Positions 1 to 12,100 of a stretch of 64,000 nt of DNA are shown in pieces. The stretch comes from Nymphalis io (lineage: Eukaryota; Arthropoda; Insecta; Lepidoptera; Nymphalidae). Each line of letters begins with the position of its first letter. The stretch's first letter is position 1. The translations under genes and the position numbers were made by a program. The notes under the pieces were generated by a model, which was not told the origin of the DNA, made no database searches, and saw only the letters and a program-made list of their open reading frames with translations. The stretch covers positions 13,578,001 to 13,642,000 of the forward strand of contig NC_065918.1 in assembly GCF_905147045.1 (NCBI RefSeq). The letters run 5' to 3'.

Positions 1-53
1 TTCACTTACGATTAGAGTACCTAACGATAAATGATTACGTTCAATTTGAACAG

Positions 54-86
54 GTTTCCCGAGTCGACTGATGCCTTGTTGAATAG
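54..86 (+). other. Possible micro-exon or exon end at the left edge
   Basis: The segment lies between an AACAG acceptor-like site and AATAG|GTAAGT, a perfect donor. One frame is open (FPESTDALLN), and that frame is also open back to an ATG at 31. It could be an exon of a gene to the left. The evidence is only the splice signal plus a short open frame. Confidence 0.18.
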
Positions 87-1343
87 GTAAGTGCTTATTT
101 AATTATTTACTTGAAGCCGAAGAACAATGAATTCATAAACTTATCACACAATATATATTATATAATTTTTCGATAATCGTGCCCTCCTAATCGTGCTGTC
201 TGTGCCTTTTGTAATTTGAATTTACTCTTTTTTTTAATATGTTAGACTGTTATTATAACTAAGCAGCATCCAATCTAAATTTTAGGATTATTTTTGAGTG
301 ATGACTGTGCAAGTTTTTATAGGACTTTATTAAGTCGGAATGTTATTTGATGAGATTTGAAGCCGCCGATAAGAAGTATTGGAAATGAAGTGGACTACCT
401 TAAAGAACTGTAAACAACAAATCATAAACTTGGACCGTTAATGAAAATAATATTTATGACACAGACATACATACATACAGATTCAATAAGTCATTTGAGA
501 TTGTACTTAAAATGTAAAATCTAAAAGCCATAGGTCAATTTAATCGCATTATTTACTTAATGATTTTTATTCAAAAATATTGGTTGTAATTTTGAAATAT
601 AGCCTTTTTATTATTATCTGTTATAGCTGTTATTTCATTAGAAATAGAATCAAAAGTTGAAGCAATTCGTACTTATTTTGTTTTAAAAAGATATGTGGCA
701 AAATATTTTATATATAAATCTATAAAAATACATAAGTAACCATCGATATGTAATTTATATATTTTTTTATTTAATAAGCAAGTTTTTTATAATAGGTTGA
801 TTTATTTATTGTTTACTTTTAGGCAATCACTGTAATCTATAAATTGTTTAACATTATTTATCGGAATATTGTAAAACTCACTTGTTATTATGCTGTCCGT
901 ACAAATCACGACCTCCACGAGAGCCTCTCACGCACACCAAGATCGCACTGGCGCTTGCGCATGCACGACATCGGATAAATATATAAAATGTAGACGTAAC
1001 GTAGTTATATAGTTATAAATGAAATTTAATTTTGTTTTTGCTTTCAATTTTTGTATTTTAGTGCAGAAATACGCACCGATTACGCATACCGAGACGCATA
1101 TAACAAAAGCCGTGTTGTTATAATTTTAATAAAAAAAAAATTATAGTAAAGTGGAATAATTTTAAGAAATCCTGTGCCCAGCGATCTCTCACCTCGTACT
1201 TAGCTAGCTCGTATATAGCTTACAGCTATGAGCTAACAACAAGTTTCTGAGAATTAAAATAAGTAGGTACAACAAAAGTTTGTTAAGAAAAAATTCTTAA
1301 TAAACTTTTGTAATAAAGAACTTTCTTATCTTCGCTTAACATT

Positions 1344-1410
1344 CAGTAGCGCAATGGCTTACAGGCCATCTAGCGATGTAAAAGTGTCAGGTTCGATCCT
1401 GATCTCTTGG
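1344..1410 (+). repeat. tRNA-like SINE head remnant
   Basis: The segment has a B-box match (GGTTCGATCCT at about 1390-1400) preceded by an A-box-like stretch, but it does not fold as an intact tRNA. It is probably the head of a tRNA-derived SINE. Confidence 0.35.
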
Positions 1411-1934
1411 GTTATTGTCGTCCTCACTCCTAACAACTCCTCTAATTAAGCGTAGCACGTAAGCGCTTGCTTTATAAAAGTATAGTTAATGTCAAACGTC
1501 CAAAATCTTTATTAAATATAGAAGTATAACACTTACTTATATTTATTGTAAATATCTACCACAGGATCGAAAAGAAACATCACAAATCTGAGAAGAACCT
1601 GTGAAAGAAACTCAGCGGGATTTAAAAAAAAGAACATTAGCAATTCCTTATAAAACGGGCATTGATATTATTCTTTAAAAACAGAATTGTACGCTTTAAA
1701 ATATATATAACCTGCGTAAATCGGAACACTAATTCAATCAATCAAACAAGACAGATAAATAAGCATGACATTGAATTTACGTGATCTCATTGGTAGCGAT
1801 CTGAAATAACCTTCCGTAGTCGTTAGGGAATTCGTGAAAAAAAGGCGTTTTAAATATAGGCGAAATTGTTATCGGAGGCTTTGGAGTAAAGTTAAAGTGA
1901 TTATGATTAGTCGAGTGAAATAGTGTTGTATTAT

Positions 1935-2220
1935 CTATACTAATACTATAAAGAGGTAAGACTTGATTTTTTGTGTGTTTGTTTGTAATGGATAAACTCA
2001 AAAACTACCTACCGTCAAACTTACAAATACTTACTTATTGTTGTTGTGTTCCGGTTTGAAAGGTGAGTGAACAAGTGCATTAGCGATGTAAGGGATGAGT
2101 GTTATTGTTATATACCTTTATATATAATTGTATAATGTTTGTTATAGTACCCATATATATGAGTGAACACTTACCATCAGATGGCCCATTGTCGTTGTGT
2201 ATGCCTATTATAATTAAAAA
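1935..2220 (-). repeat. Composite: degraded LEP1-like fragment plus dispersed-repeat copy
   Basis: TACTAATACTATAAAG and the following TTTGTTTGT stretch resemble the start of the element family seen at 16195 and 26523. From about 2036 the text 'TGTGTTCCGGTTTGAAAGGTGAGTG ... CCATCAGATGGCCCA' is the minus-strand form of the repeat seen at 31845-32135. Confidence 0.5.
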
Positions 2221-5015
2221 ACAAAACTTTTCCAAGACTGTCTCATAATGTGGGACGAGTGTCCGATTAGACAGAATTCGAAATGTCCTAAGAAGCTCAG
2301 ACAAAATTGTGGGAATGTTTGTCGGTGACTTGTCTAATACTTCCGGTAATGAGTAAGTTTTACTAAGATAGATAATTTTTCAATTCGGACGAAATCGGGG
2401 CGGGCCGCTACTTATAAATAAATATCTTAAGATCTACTTGTAATGCAGCAATTTGAAAGGAATATGTAAAATTAAGATTTGTTTATTTTAACTCCGTTGA
2501 TTGAAATATAGTATAGATAAGTATGTCTAGGGGATAATCGTGACCTTTGTTCTTTTTTTTAAAACATCGACGAATATTACTGACCCATGTATCAAATAAC
2601 TTATTATTTTGACGAATAAATATATTGGTTTTTGAAAATAAAATATTGTACTACCCATAGAGTACCTATATAAACTTCTTACGGATCTAATATTGTATAT
2701 ATTTTCGTAGGAGATATTAGATGAGAAAGGTGTATGTCAAGTGCAGTATTATTACTGAACTCCGTTATATATCGTATATTTTGTCGCATTTACGTTATAG
2801 TACACCACTACTAAAAGGGCACAATTTTGAATTTATACTGATTTGTTTCGTAAGCTTGCTATTTAGTATTTCAAAAAAAAAAAAAAAATCAAAGTCAAAC
2901 AACGTATTATACAAAAAGGAGACTGTTTTTTTTAAGCTTCCTTAGGTTGTCAACCTAATCGTGTCAATGCGCCAATATAACGGGATTTAATTATGACAAT
3001 TAACACTCAATAATGGGGACGTAACGATCGCGGGTTAGTATAGTAACAATAATATATTAGATTTACCAGAGATGATAGAAATTTTAAGATCGGAACATTA
3101 TGTATCTTTGATTTTCTATGCGGATCCAAATTAGGTAAGAAGTTGTCTTAGTATAAGGTTTATAATTAATTTGTATTCGTCAAATTTTTTTTCTACAGTA
3201 TGAAACATTGTTTTAAGAAGAGAGACGAATATTTTATAAACCAGATAACGTTTTGCAGATCTTTATCGACATAAAATTACTTGATTTATTAAAGTTATAG
3301 GTTATTATAAAACTTAATTGTTTTGTTTCCTAATTGTAAGTTTTATACAAATATTTTTTATTTATTCATGTCTTATTTTATGTTTTTATTGAAAGAGAAG
3401 CTTAAATTAATCAAACACGCTACTCATGGTACATCGCCGACTTATACGTACTAACGCCGACGATTAAATACAAAATATGACAACTATACAATGCGACATT
3501 CCTTATTTCTAGATATCGACCCATATTTCTACATTTTTTTTATCATTGTTATTAATATAGTGTCTCCGTTATCTATACATTTTGTAACCATTTATATGTT
3601 GTGGTTTATTGATTTTGAAATATCGATCTCCTGATGATGATGTTAAGCAGATATTCGTGTCAATGACCGTGGTTCAGATACTCAATGCATATCCGGGGTC
3701 AATTAAGTATGTAATGATTACATGTTTTTAAATCTTATTTGTCTGAAATTTTACAATATCAGTTTCAAACTCATCGGGAAGCGAAAACTTCAAAAAAATA
3801 TTAAAACGTGTTAAATAAATGTTGCAATGAGGTTTATACCGTATAAAGATAATAAATAAACGCTTATACCCAATATTTGCACCCCTTAATTTAGTTATAT
3901 AATATAAGAATAAAAATGATTTACATAGCTTAAAATAAATGATAACTAATTTTAATAAAATAAGTTAGTAAGTAATAAAATATTAAAAAAAAAAAAAAAC
4001 AAATTGAATTCATCGAAGCGTACTTCATTAGTAAAAAGTATAATTATTATTCACATTAAGAATTCACATAACGTTATGAATTATTAAATTTTAAATAACG
4101 ACTATGGATACAAAGTAAAATAGAAAATGTATTTTTTCTTTATTTTTTATTTCAATGGCAGTTAAGATATTGACTTACATTTTATATATTTGAGGTATAT
4201 ATATAACAGTTAGGTTATATAAGAAGATAATAAAATTCGATTTTCATTCGTAATGGCGATCGTTTCAAACCCATGGTGTGCCATGAAGTATAAAGTCATC
4301 GGTCTTGTTAGCCTTTAAGCAAAAAGCCATTCCTTAACGATTCGTTTTAGATTTACAATTGAATATATTTTGATATGTTTGCTAGGATCCTGTTGCAAAA
4401 GCGTAATTGTCACAAAAAAGAATTACTAATTATGTAATCGAGAAATTCCAAGTTTATGTTTATTCCTAGTGTAAATACTACGTAGGTACATACTACGTCA
4501 TAACTACTGGAAAAATCTGTCATATTTTCGCACACATATAATATTATCAAATATATATTTAGGATCGACAATGATTATTTTAATTTCTTTAAATTTACAC
4601 CCTAAAGCCTCTTTTGCATTTAACATCACACATACATTTTATACTATACTACTTTTATACATATACATTCTATGGAAATAACTAAAATAAACAAAGCGAG
4701 TCTTCTCAATTCACAGTCTTATTTTATATATAAACAGTTTGATTTTATATATAAACATTTTTTCGGGATTCATAAAATACCACTTAGGTAAAAGTTTATG
4801 ATTTTTTGTGACTTGGTAGACACTACACTACACATCCGTTTTCCTATTCTTAAATTTAATTATTGCCCATTGGTATAAAAGTTAACAATTAAGTTTGGTT
4901 TTGACATAACGGTATATGTTAACATCATATTAGTTCGGTTCCGATTCGAATAGATGTAGAATAGTTAAAGTTCGATTGCAATTGAATCGGGAACGTATTT
5001 TAATCGTTATATATT
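2221..5015. other. AT-rich gene-free stretch
   Basis: I find no coding exon, tRNA or clear mobile element. It contains poly-A/T runs (about 2874-2888 and 3987-3999) and only short ORFs of random composition. Confidence 0.5.
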
Positions 5016-5017
5016 AA

Positions 5018-5165
5018 TAGAAGTGGCCCACTGATGGCGAGTCGTCACCAGCGCCCAAAGATTAGCCCGGAAAGAAATATTAAGCACAGAGTTACATCTC
5101 TTATGCCAAACTTGGGCAGATGTTATATTCCTCGTGTTAGTTACACAGTTACACTGGCTCGATCA
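5018..5165 (+). repeat. Degraded copy of the GGTGGTACC-type dispersed repeat
   Basis: It shares GGCCCACTGATGG, the AACTTGGGxxxATGTTAT block and TTACACTGGCTC with the better copies at 50716 and 31845 (reverse), with many substitutions. Confidence 0.45.
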
Positions 5166-5831
5166 TATTTCTAACCATAACACTACTTACTATACTTAGT
5201 ATTTCTGTAACGCCACACCAGGGCGTCTAACTCATAAACGCTACTGAAAATAACTTTGATGTGAAGACCGACTCGGCATGCCTCCTCTCCGCCGTCCTGC
5301 CTATAACAAGTACTTCGTTGATACATATAAACTCTAAGAGGCAGTTATTTTAAAATCACAAACGGACACTTCAATTTGATTTATTTGTATAGATTAAGTA
5401 GGTATCCTATTATTTATCGCATGTATTATATTATGTATAAAATGGAAAGAACAGTTTTCAAGTTTAGTTATAATCTAAAATATATATGTATACGCGAAAT
5501 ACCACTCTTCACGAGATCTCCTAAGCTATCTACCTGATTGTCTTGTTATTTGTCACAGTTAATCCTTCCTCGACGTAGACGCTTACTAAGAACGGATTTT
5601 ACGCAAATCCTATTCAAAATACATTTTTATTTTTATCTACCCATGCGAAGCCGGGACGATTGGCTAGTTATGTATAAAATTGTACACATTTTTACCAATA
5701 AATGCGACAGCAGGTTTATTAGTTTGTACGCTTTTACGTCTTAACCAATTAATCGATAATCATGAAAATTTTAAATAAAAAGGACATCCGCGAGCGGCGG
5801 AGAGGGTAGATGTAAGGTAATAGCGACCTTC

Positions 5832-5872
5832 TCCGCCTCACGCGGGCGAAGCCGCGGGCATAAACTAAAATA
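5832..5872 (+). repeat. Fragment with GAAGCCGCGGGC tail motif
   Basis: GCGGGCGAAGCCGCGGGC matches the terminal block common in lepidopteran LEP1/MINE-type nonautonomous elements. A second block, GCGAAGCCGGGACGATTGGCTAGT, lies at about 5645. Assignment is from memory. Confidence 0.35.
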
Positions 5873-5907
5873 TTCTAAATAAAGAAACACTCAATACTGT
5901 TAAATAT

Positions 5908-5913
5908 TTTATT
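5908..5913 (-). terminator. Candidate polyadenylation signal for the cystine-knot gene
   Basis: AATAAA on the minus strand lies about 155 nt after the stop codon at 6067. AATAAA is frequent by chance in such AT-rich DNA, so this is only a candidate. Confidence 0.3.
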
Positions 5914-6066
5914 TTCAAGATAAATTAAATATTATATAACATAATTATTTTTAATATAAATCAATTCACAATCATAGTTTTGATAAATTATCGGTTACGT
6001 AATTTTTAACACATTGTTATAAATTAAAATCAATTCTAAGTCATTTTTTTTTAATTTATCAGTATC

Positions 6067-6160
6067 TTAGACGTGTAATGTTAGTTGTCCTAATCTGTGG
6101 ACAGGCCACATGCACTCGCATCCCGCTGGTATCACCATAGTCTTAGTTTCCCAGCAGTCA
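6067..6160 (-). CDS. Cystine-knot gene exon 5 (C-terminus and stop)
   Basis: This terminal exon opens after the acceptor CCTCAACAG. Its first base completes a split serine codon, then it encodes DCWETKTMVIPAGCECMW and a short tail ending in HV and TAA. The GCEC-x-WPV ending is the clearest cystine-knot signature in the gene. Confidence 0.72.
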
Positions 6161-9100
6161 CTGTTGAGGTTATATAAAATAAGTTATTTTTTATGTGTAA
6201 TATATAAATTGTTGTCTTGTTATATTATTGTAACAGCCTGTAAACGTCCCACTGCTGGGCTAAGGCGACCTCTCCTTTTTTGAGGAGAAGATTTGGAGCT
6301 AATTCCACCAGGTCAAGTGCGGGTTGGTGGAATACACATGTGGCAGAATTTCAGTGAAATTAGACACATGCAGCTTTTCTTACAATGTTTTCGTTAACCG
6401 TAAAGCACGAGATGAATTATAATCACAAATTAAGAACACGGAAATTCAGTGGCGCCTGCCCGGGTTTGAACCCACGATCTTTGTGTAAGACACGTTGTTA
6501 CCACTAAGCCATCTCGGCTTTTTAATATATAAATATATATACATAAAATAAAGTTTTTTCGAAGTCTTATTCTTTTAACATCTTTTTTCACAACGGACGT
6601 ATTTACGTGAACGAAATATATAATTATTGTATTTTATTTTATTGCGTGAATTTTATTTTATTTTAAAGTCGTAATAATTAATAAATAAAAAATGAAAATA
6701 AATCAAAGATTTCAAATATTACCGGTATAGAATAAGTTGAAAATTAAAATAAAATGTTTATTTATGCTTACATAAAATATTTGTATATTTATGAGGAAAT
6801 TATAAAATATTTCTAATGTCTCTCACCTTGAATATCGCCTTCTTGTCAAGTGTATTGTCTTGTTCCATTGAACGCATGAAAACCCGAGGCTCGAACATAC
6901 CTAACATACATTTAATATATTATTCAACAATGTAGTTAAGACTGACTTTTGTTACCCAATGAAATACACATATTTTACTGAAAAAAATATAATAAATAAA
7001 AATAAAACATACCATGTCCCATTCTGTAACGTAATAATGGGGAAAAAGTTTTTTTATTTATTTCGAATATGTTTTTTTTAATAATGGAATTTAATGTCCG
7101 TAACGAGTAATCTATTTTTAAATCATTAAAAATTCGCTAAGTGACTGTTTCGTAAGTAAATGACTGTATATTCCAACAAAACGGCGTAAATAAGAAAGTG
7201 GTTATAATAAAGTGATCGAAATAATTTTATAGAAAATTATAGTTTAATTAAGCATCTGTAACGTGATTTAGTCCTAATAACAACATTACTTTTTTAAATA
7301 ATAATCTCAATTAGACTATTATGTTTAACAAATATTTTAATATGTATACTCTATTCAATCGGAGTAGAAGTAAGGGTAAACAAACCGTAGAATTACAAAT
7401 TGCATGTGATTTTCTGATTGTTCTGGTGTATTACGCACTATAATAACAGTTTTTGGTTAATTTACCTTCTATAACTAAGTTATAACCACATTAATTTAAC
7501 ATTAGAAGTTCATTTTACAACTTTGCGGATATTGAAAACGTCAGTTATTCATGAGTCCATAGAGAATATCATAGATTATTTAAGATCTCGACCAATGATA
7601 TCGCGTCAATTAATGTCGGTGGCAAAGTTGTTTGTTTGGGCTTACTTCTCTTGTGGTTGGAATAGGCTATAAGTATTTTATTAATGAAAATATATTAATT
7701 TAAAGCAGTCTGGAAAGCGAGATTATATTTAATATACAGATTATATTAATTTACGCAACATATATTTAAATAATGGCAACATTCCTAAATAAAGGGAACG
7801 GATTTTTTTAATATTTTTTAACCGCGTCGCCGTAATTTTAAAGTTACGCAACAATAAGTCGTTTACCTCGTTTGTGACGCCAGCGTCATCACCGGGGGTC
7901 ATGGTACAACGGACCTCTTCGTAATACGCGGGCCTGTACTCATATTCGTTGGTGTTCAATCTATGAATCTTTCTTTCCAAGTGACATATTGGATAATGTT
8001 TCTGAAAAAATAAATAAAATAATATAATATTGCTTGCCTGTTTTTAGTATTTATAAAGCGCAAATAACAGGTTTATTTTGCTTGCTTTATTTATCTTTTA
8101 TCAGGATTTCTACGTAATTTAAAGACATTAAAGATTAAGTTTCATAAGATTAAGATTTAGTCAGTATGGTGATATCATTCATTCATCAGATTTTATCTTT
8201 TTTTATGTAAGAGAGAGCAAACGAGCAGGAGGCTCACCTGATGGAAAGTGACTACCACCGCCCATGGACATCTGCAACGCCCGAGGGCTTGCAGGGAGAG
8301 AGTCGGCCTTTAAGGAATGATTACGCTCTTTTCTTGAAGTTTTCTATGAATCTATATGCGGTTCGGAAAAGTCACCGGTGAAAGCTGGTTCCATTAAGTG
8401 GTTGTGCGAGGCAGGAAATGCCTTAAAAATCGCGCTGTTATGGATTTCCAGACATCGAGGTGATAAGGATGGAATTTGGAATTCTAGTGCGATGTCCGGT
8501 GGTGACATTTTTAATAATTAACAACATGTTATTAGTTTGTTATACAGATTAATCGTGTCTTTAAAATAATTAAAAAACTAATTAATTTTTTTTTGTTTTT
8601 TTAATCAATAAAGTATAAACATTCACCAATCAATTTATTCGCCCATACAGTAAAGTGCTATATGCATAAAACGTTTATTTATTATTATATTTTTAGGATC
8701 TGTCAATGACTTCTATGTGTAAACTGATAGGACATTCGTCCCACATGTCCCACATTATGATACAGATTTCTTGAAAAAGTTTACCCTATATTTTTATTTT
8801 TTTTATTTTTATAGGTAAGTGGTCACCGCCACCCATAGACATTGTCACTATATAACATAGTAATCACTATCATATCGCCAATGCGCCACCAACCTTGGGA
8901 ATTAAGATGTAATATCCCTTGTGTAGTGTAGTTACACAGGCTCATTCGCCCTTTAAACCAGAACTCAACAGTACTTATGATTGCTGTTTGGCGGTAGAGA
9001 TAAGTGGGCGGTACCTTTCCAGACGGACTTGCACTGAGCCGTAGCACCAAGATACCATGGTACATACGAATGAGACATACGAAATCTTTACCCCGCCTAC

Positions 9101-12100
9101 TTCGCCACTGCACCGTTGACCAGCACAATAGTATTTTTTCTTGCGCAAGAAAAAATTAATTTTTTATAATAAAATTTATTAAAATTTAATTATTAAAATT
9201 TAATTTTACCTATTCATTTAAATGAAGTACATATATAGTTTAAAGGACAAATATGTACAAGTTCGAAGAGCACCACGGCCACTCAATTTTTATATAGCGT
9301 TTTAAAATTTTAAATAATAAAAAAATATTAAAATTACAATTTAACTATTCCTAGTTTACAAATAATAAAAGGTGTAAGTAAATAATACACTAAGCGAAGT
9401 ACTGTTCGCTCCCGATATCCGTTGGTTCATACGGCACCATTTTTCTATATTTAGCATTTTTATACCCTTTGTAATTTCTTAACGAAAGGTACGATTCGAA
9501 TGACTTAAAGAAGAATTTACATGTACATCGTAACCCTTAATTATGAAACTGTTCATTTGCATTAGAAATAATTTCATGATATGAATGTCATCATCTTTCG
9601 AATCTACCCTTGTTTTATTGACTAATATGAGCAAAAAGCAGTTATTGTGACTTAACTACAATAGTTAGATATTTATATTTGTAAGTAATAATGAATGCTA
9701 TAAACATGTAATTAATTATTATAGATATTATGAATAATTTTAGCAGCTCACGCCAAATAAATACTTTTTTAGAAAAAATATTGATCCAATTGCTGCAATA
9801 TTTTGTAGAGTTATCTAATTTTTTTAAAAATAAATCTGTATTTTTTACGAAAAAACAGACAAACATAACCAAAGCCCCTTCAATATGATTAAGATAAATA
9901 ATGTTTGCGTACAATATAAAAAGTTATGACAGAACTAAATTTAAGATTGCGCATTTATGATGTTACTGCCCTCGCGGGCTGAGATAATGTCATTACCTCT
10001 ACGGAGGATTTGCACATATGTATGTAAATTTAATTAAAATTTACAATTATTGTAAATGAGACTGTTTTTCACTAACATTTTATTGGTTGTGGATGTTTTA
10101 TTTATTTAATTATATAAGATTTTTTTTTACCTTAAAACCATAAATAAATAAGCTACTAAATAAGCATGACAAATTGCGTTCGGTTCCATCCCAGCAATTT
10201 TCTACAGATATCTGCTGAAACATGGTGGAAACGGTGCCCCGAGAAAATCTGCACTAAATGGAAAGTCAATGGAGGTACGTTGCCTTTTACACCCTTTTAA
10301 CAGGACCAGCTGAGTCGCCTCTATTGTATCTGCAGTGGGCTCAGCCAGTCTCTCTTTCTACTTTCGAATAAGCATCGGAAGTTCGTTGTCCCCATTCCTT
10401 CTCCTCTACTGCTGTGTTGAAGATATTACGTTTACAGCATTCAGACCGTGGGGAATACGTCTCGTCTAGTACTTTCACCTCCAAACCCAAGGTGGGGAAC
10501 CAGCGAGAAGGCATGCTGCCTAAAAGGATACCGTTATTAGCGTTTTACTCTTGTTATTGAGAGCATTAACCCAAATGGTAGCCCCGTAATGCGCCACTGG
10601 CTTGACCACCCCGGTATAGACGACGGCAGGCGACGTTTGGTCAAGCGACCTTCGGGTGCAGGCGTCCAAGCGCTATTGCTGTGGCCACCACTCTAGGACA
10701 CAATTGTCGAAATTGATACGAGAATTACCATCGACTATCAACGAGAACGAGCCCTAAATATATATGAGTCGACTTCGATAGCAACTCTTCCGACTGTAAT
10801 ACTAGCACCTGGCGGAGGCTTTCGCCGAGTACGGTGGAAGCAGATCGCTCTGGATTTGTAGAGAGCTACCTCTAGCTCTACACACCCTAACCTAATAGTC
10901 TCTTATTCTCATCATAGCGTATACGCTATATATAAGACGTATATAATAACGCTATAGCGTTCTGTCACTCTTACGAACAGATTGTACTCATTCAGTGTTA
11001 TTTTGTAAGAGCTCACTTGAGTACTCACCCGTGACGACTGTTGACCGTCACCTTTGATAAGCGACTTATATATATTATATTTCACGACCGTTTTCTGAGA
11101 TAAGTTTGGAGTTTGCTCTTACGTTCGATCAGTAGGGCTACTAGAATGGCCCTACTGAACGAATTAAGGGTCAATATCAGAGTGTCATCAATTCAATTAC
11201 ACTGGAAAGAGATCAAGCAGGAACGGCCTTATGTGATTGGCGTGACAGAGTATACTCTGTTATGTTCCTAACTGTGAATTGCTGAGAATTTTTTGACAAG
11301 AAAGATTCTTCTTATTTTCATGACACTGCATTCGAAACCTATATGACCTCGGGTCAAAGGCTTGGAGCCACTTATACCATAGGTATTTTAAACATATAAT
11401 ATGTATACAAATTTATTTATTTTTAAATGCTCTAATAATGTTATTTTAATGAGGCAACATTATGAGACGATTAATACATGGTTTAGTAAACTCAGCTTGC
11501 CATGGACAATTAAGCCGCGTTACAAAGTAGACCTTACAAAATACTTGTACAACAAAGTGTATTACGTTGCTCGTTATTATAGAGCAATCGAGGTCTTTAT
11601 GTATTTAATGTGAAATAAAATGAACCACAATTTTATTCCTAACAAGTAAATATAGTTTTAAATTACAAAAGAAGTCATTCTTCCTGCAATTTCTATATTT
11701 ATAACTCAATATCTCTTAATGGCCTGCTTTTAAATTTGATTCATAGCTTATATCTGCCGCAGCGATTGGCTCCTCTTTGATAATTTATATTTAAGATAAA
11801 TTAAATATAATACTTAATTTAGAAATATCTGTAAAGCCGAGGAATGTATGAGATATGTTATAATACAAGAGGTGCAGAGAGGCAGCGAGTGCCAGCGTCT
11901 TGAGTACAATGCCACAGGACAATCTTTTAGACGGCGTGTTTTGCTTTAAATTTGTTATGTGTATTTTGTTCTTTTTATTTTGTATTTTATAAAAATGTCT
12001 GTACAGTATAATAAAATACATAATTCCGAAAGGCAGAAAAAGCAATGGAATTTAACTTACTTGTGAACCTAAATGCCTCAATCCTCGTTCGACAGAATCT

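Noticed and set aside
9642..9914. 90-codon minus-strand ORF with hydrophobic ends
   Set aside because: Composition is I/F/K/Y/N-rich as expected from AT-rich non-coding DNA; no splice sites or motifs.
11791..12045. 84-codon minus-strand ORF next to cystine-knot exon 2
   Set aside because: It begins inside intron 2, just after the exon 2 donor; the spliced model with correct phases explains the region better.
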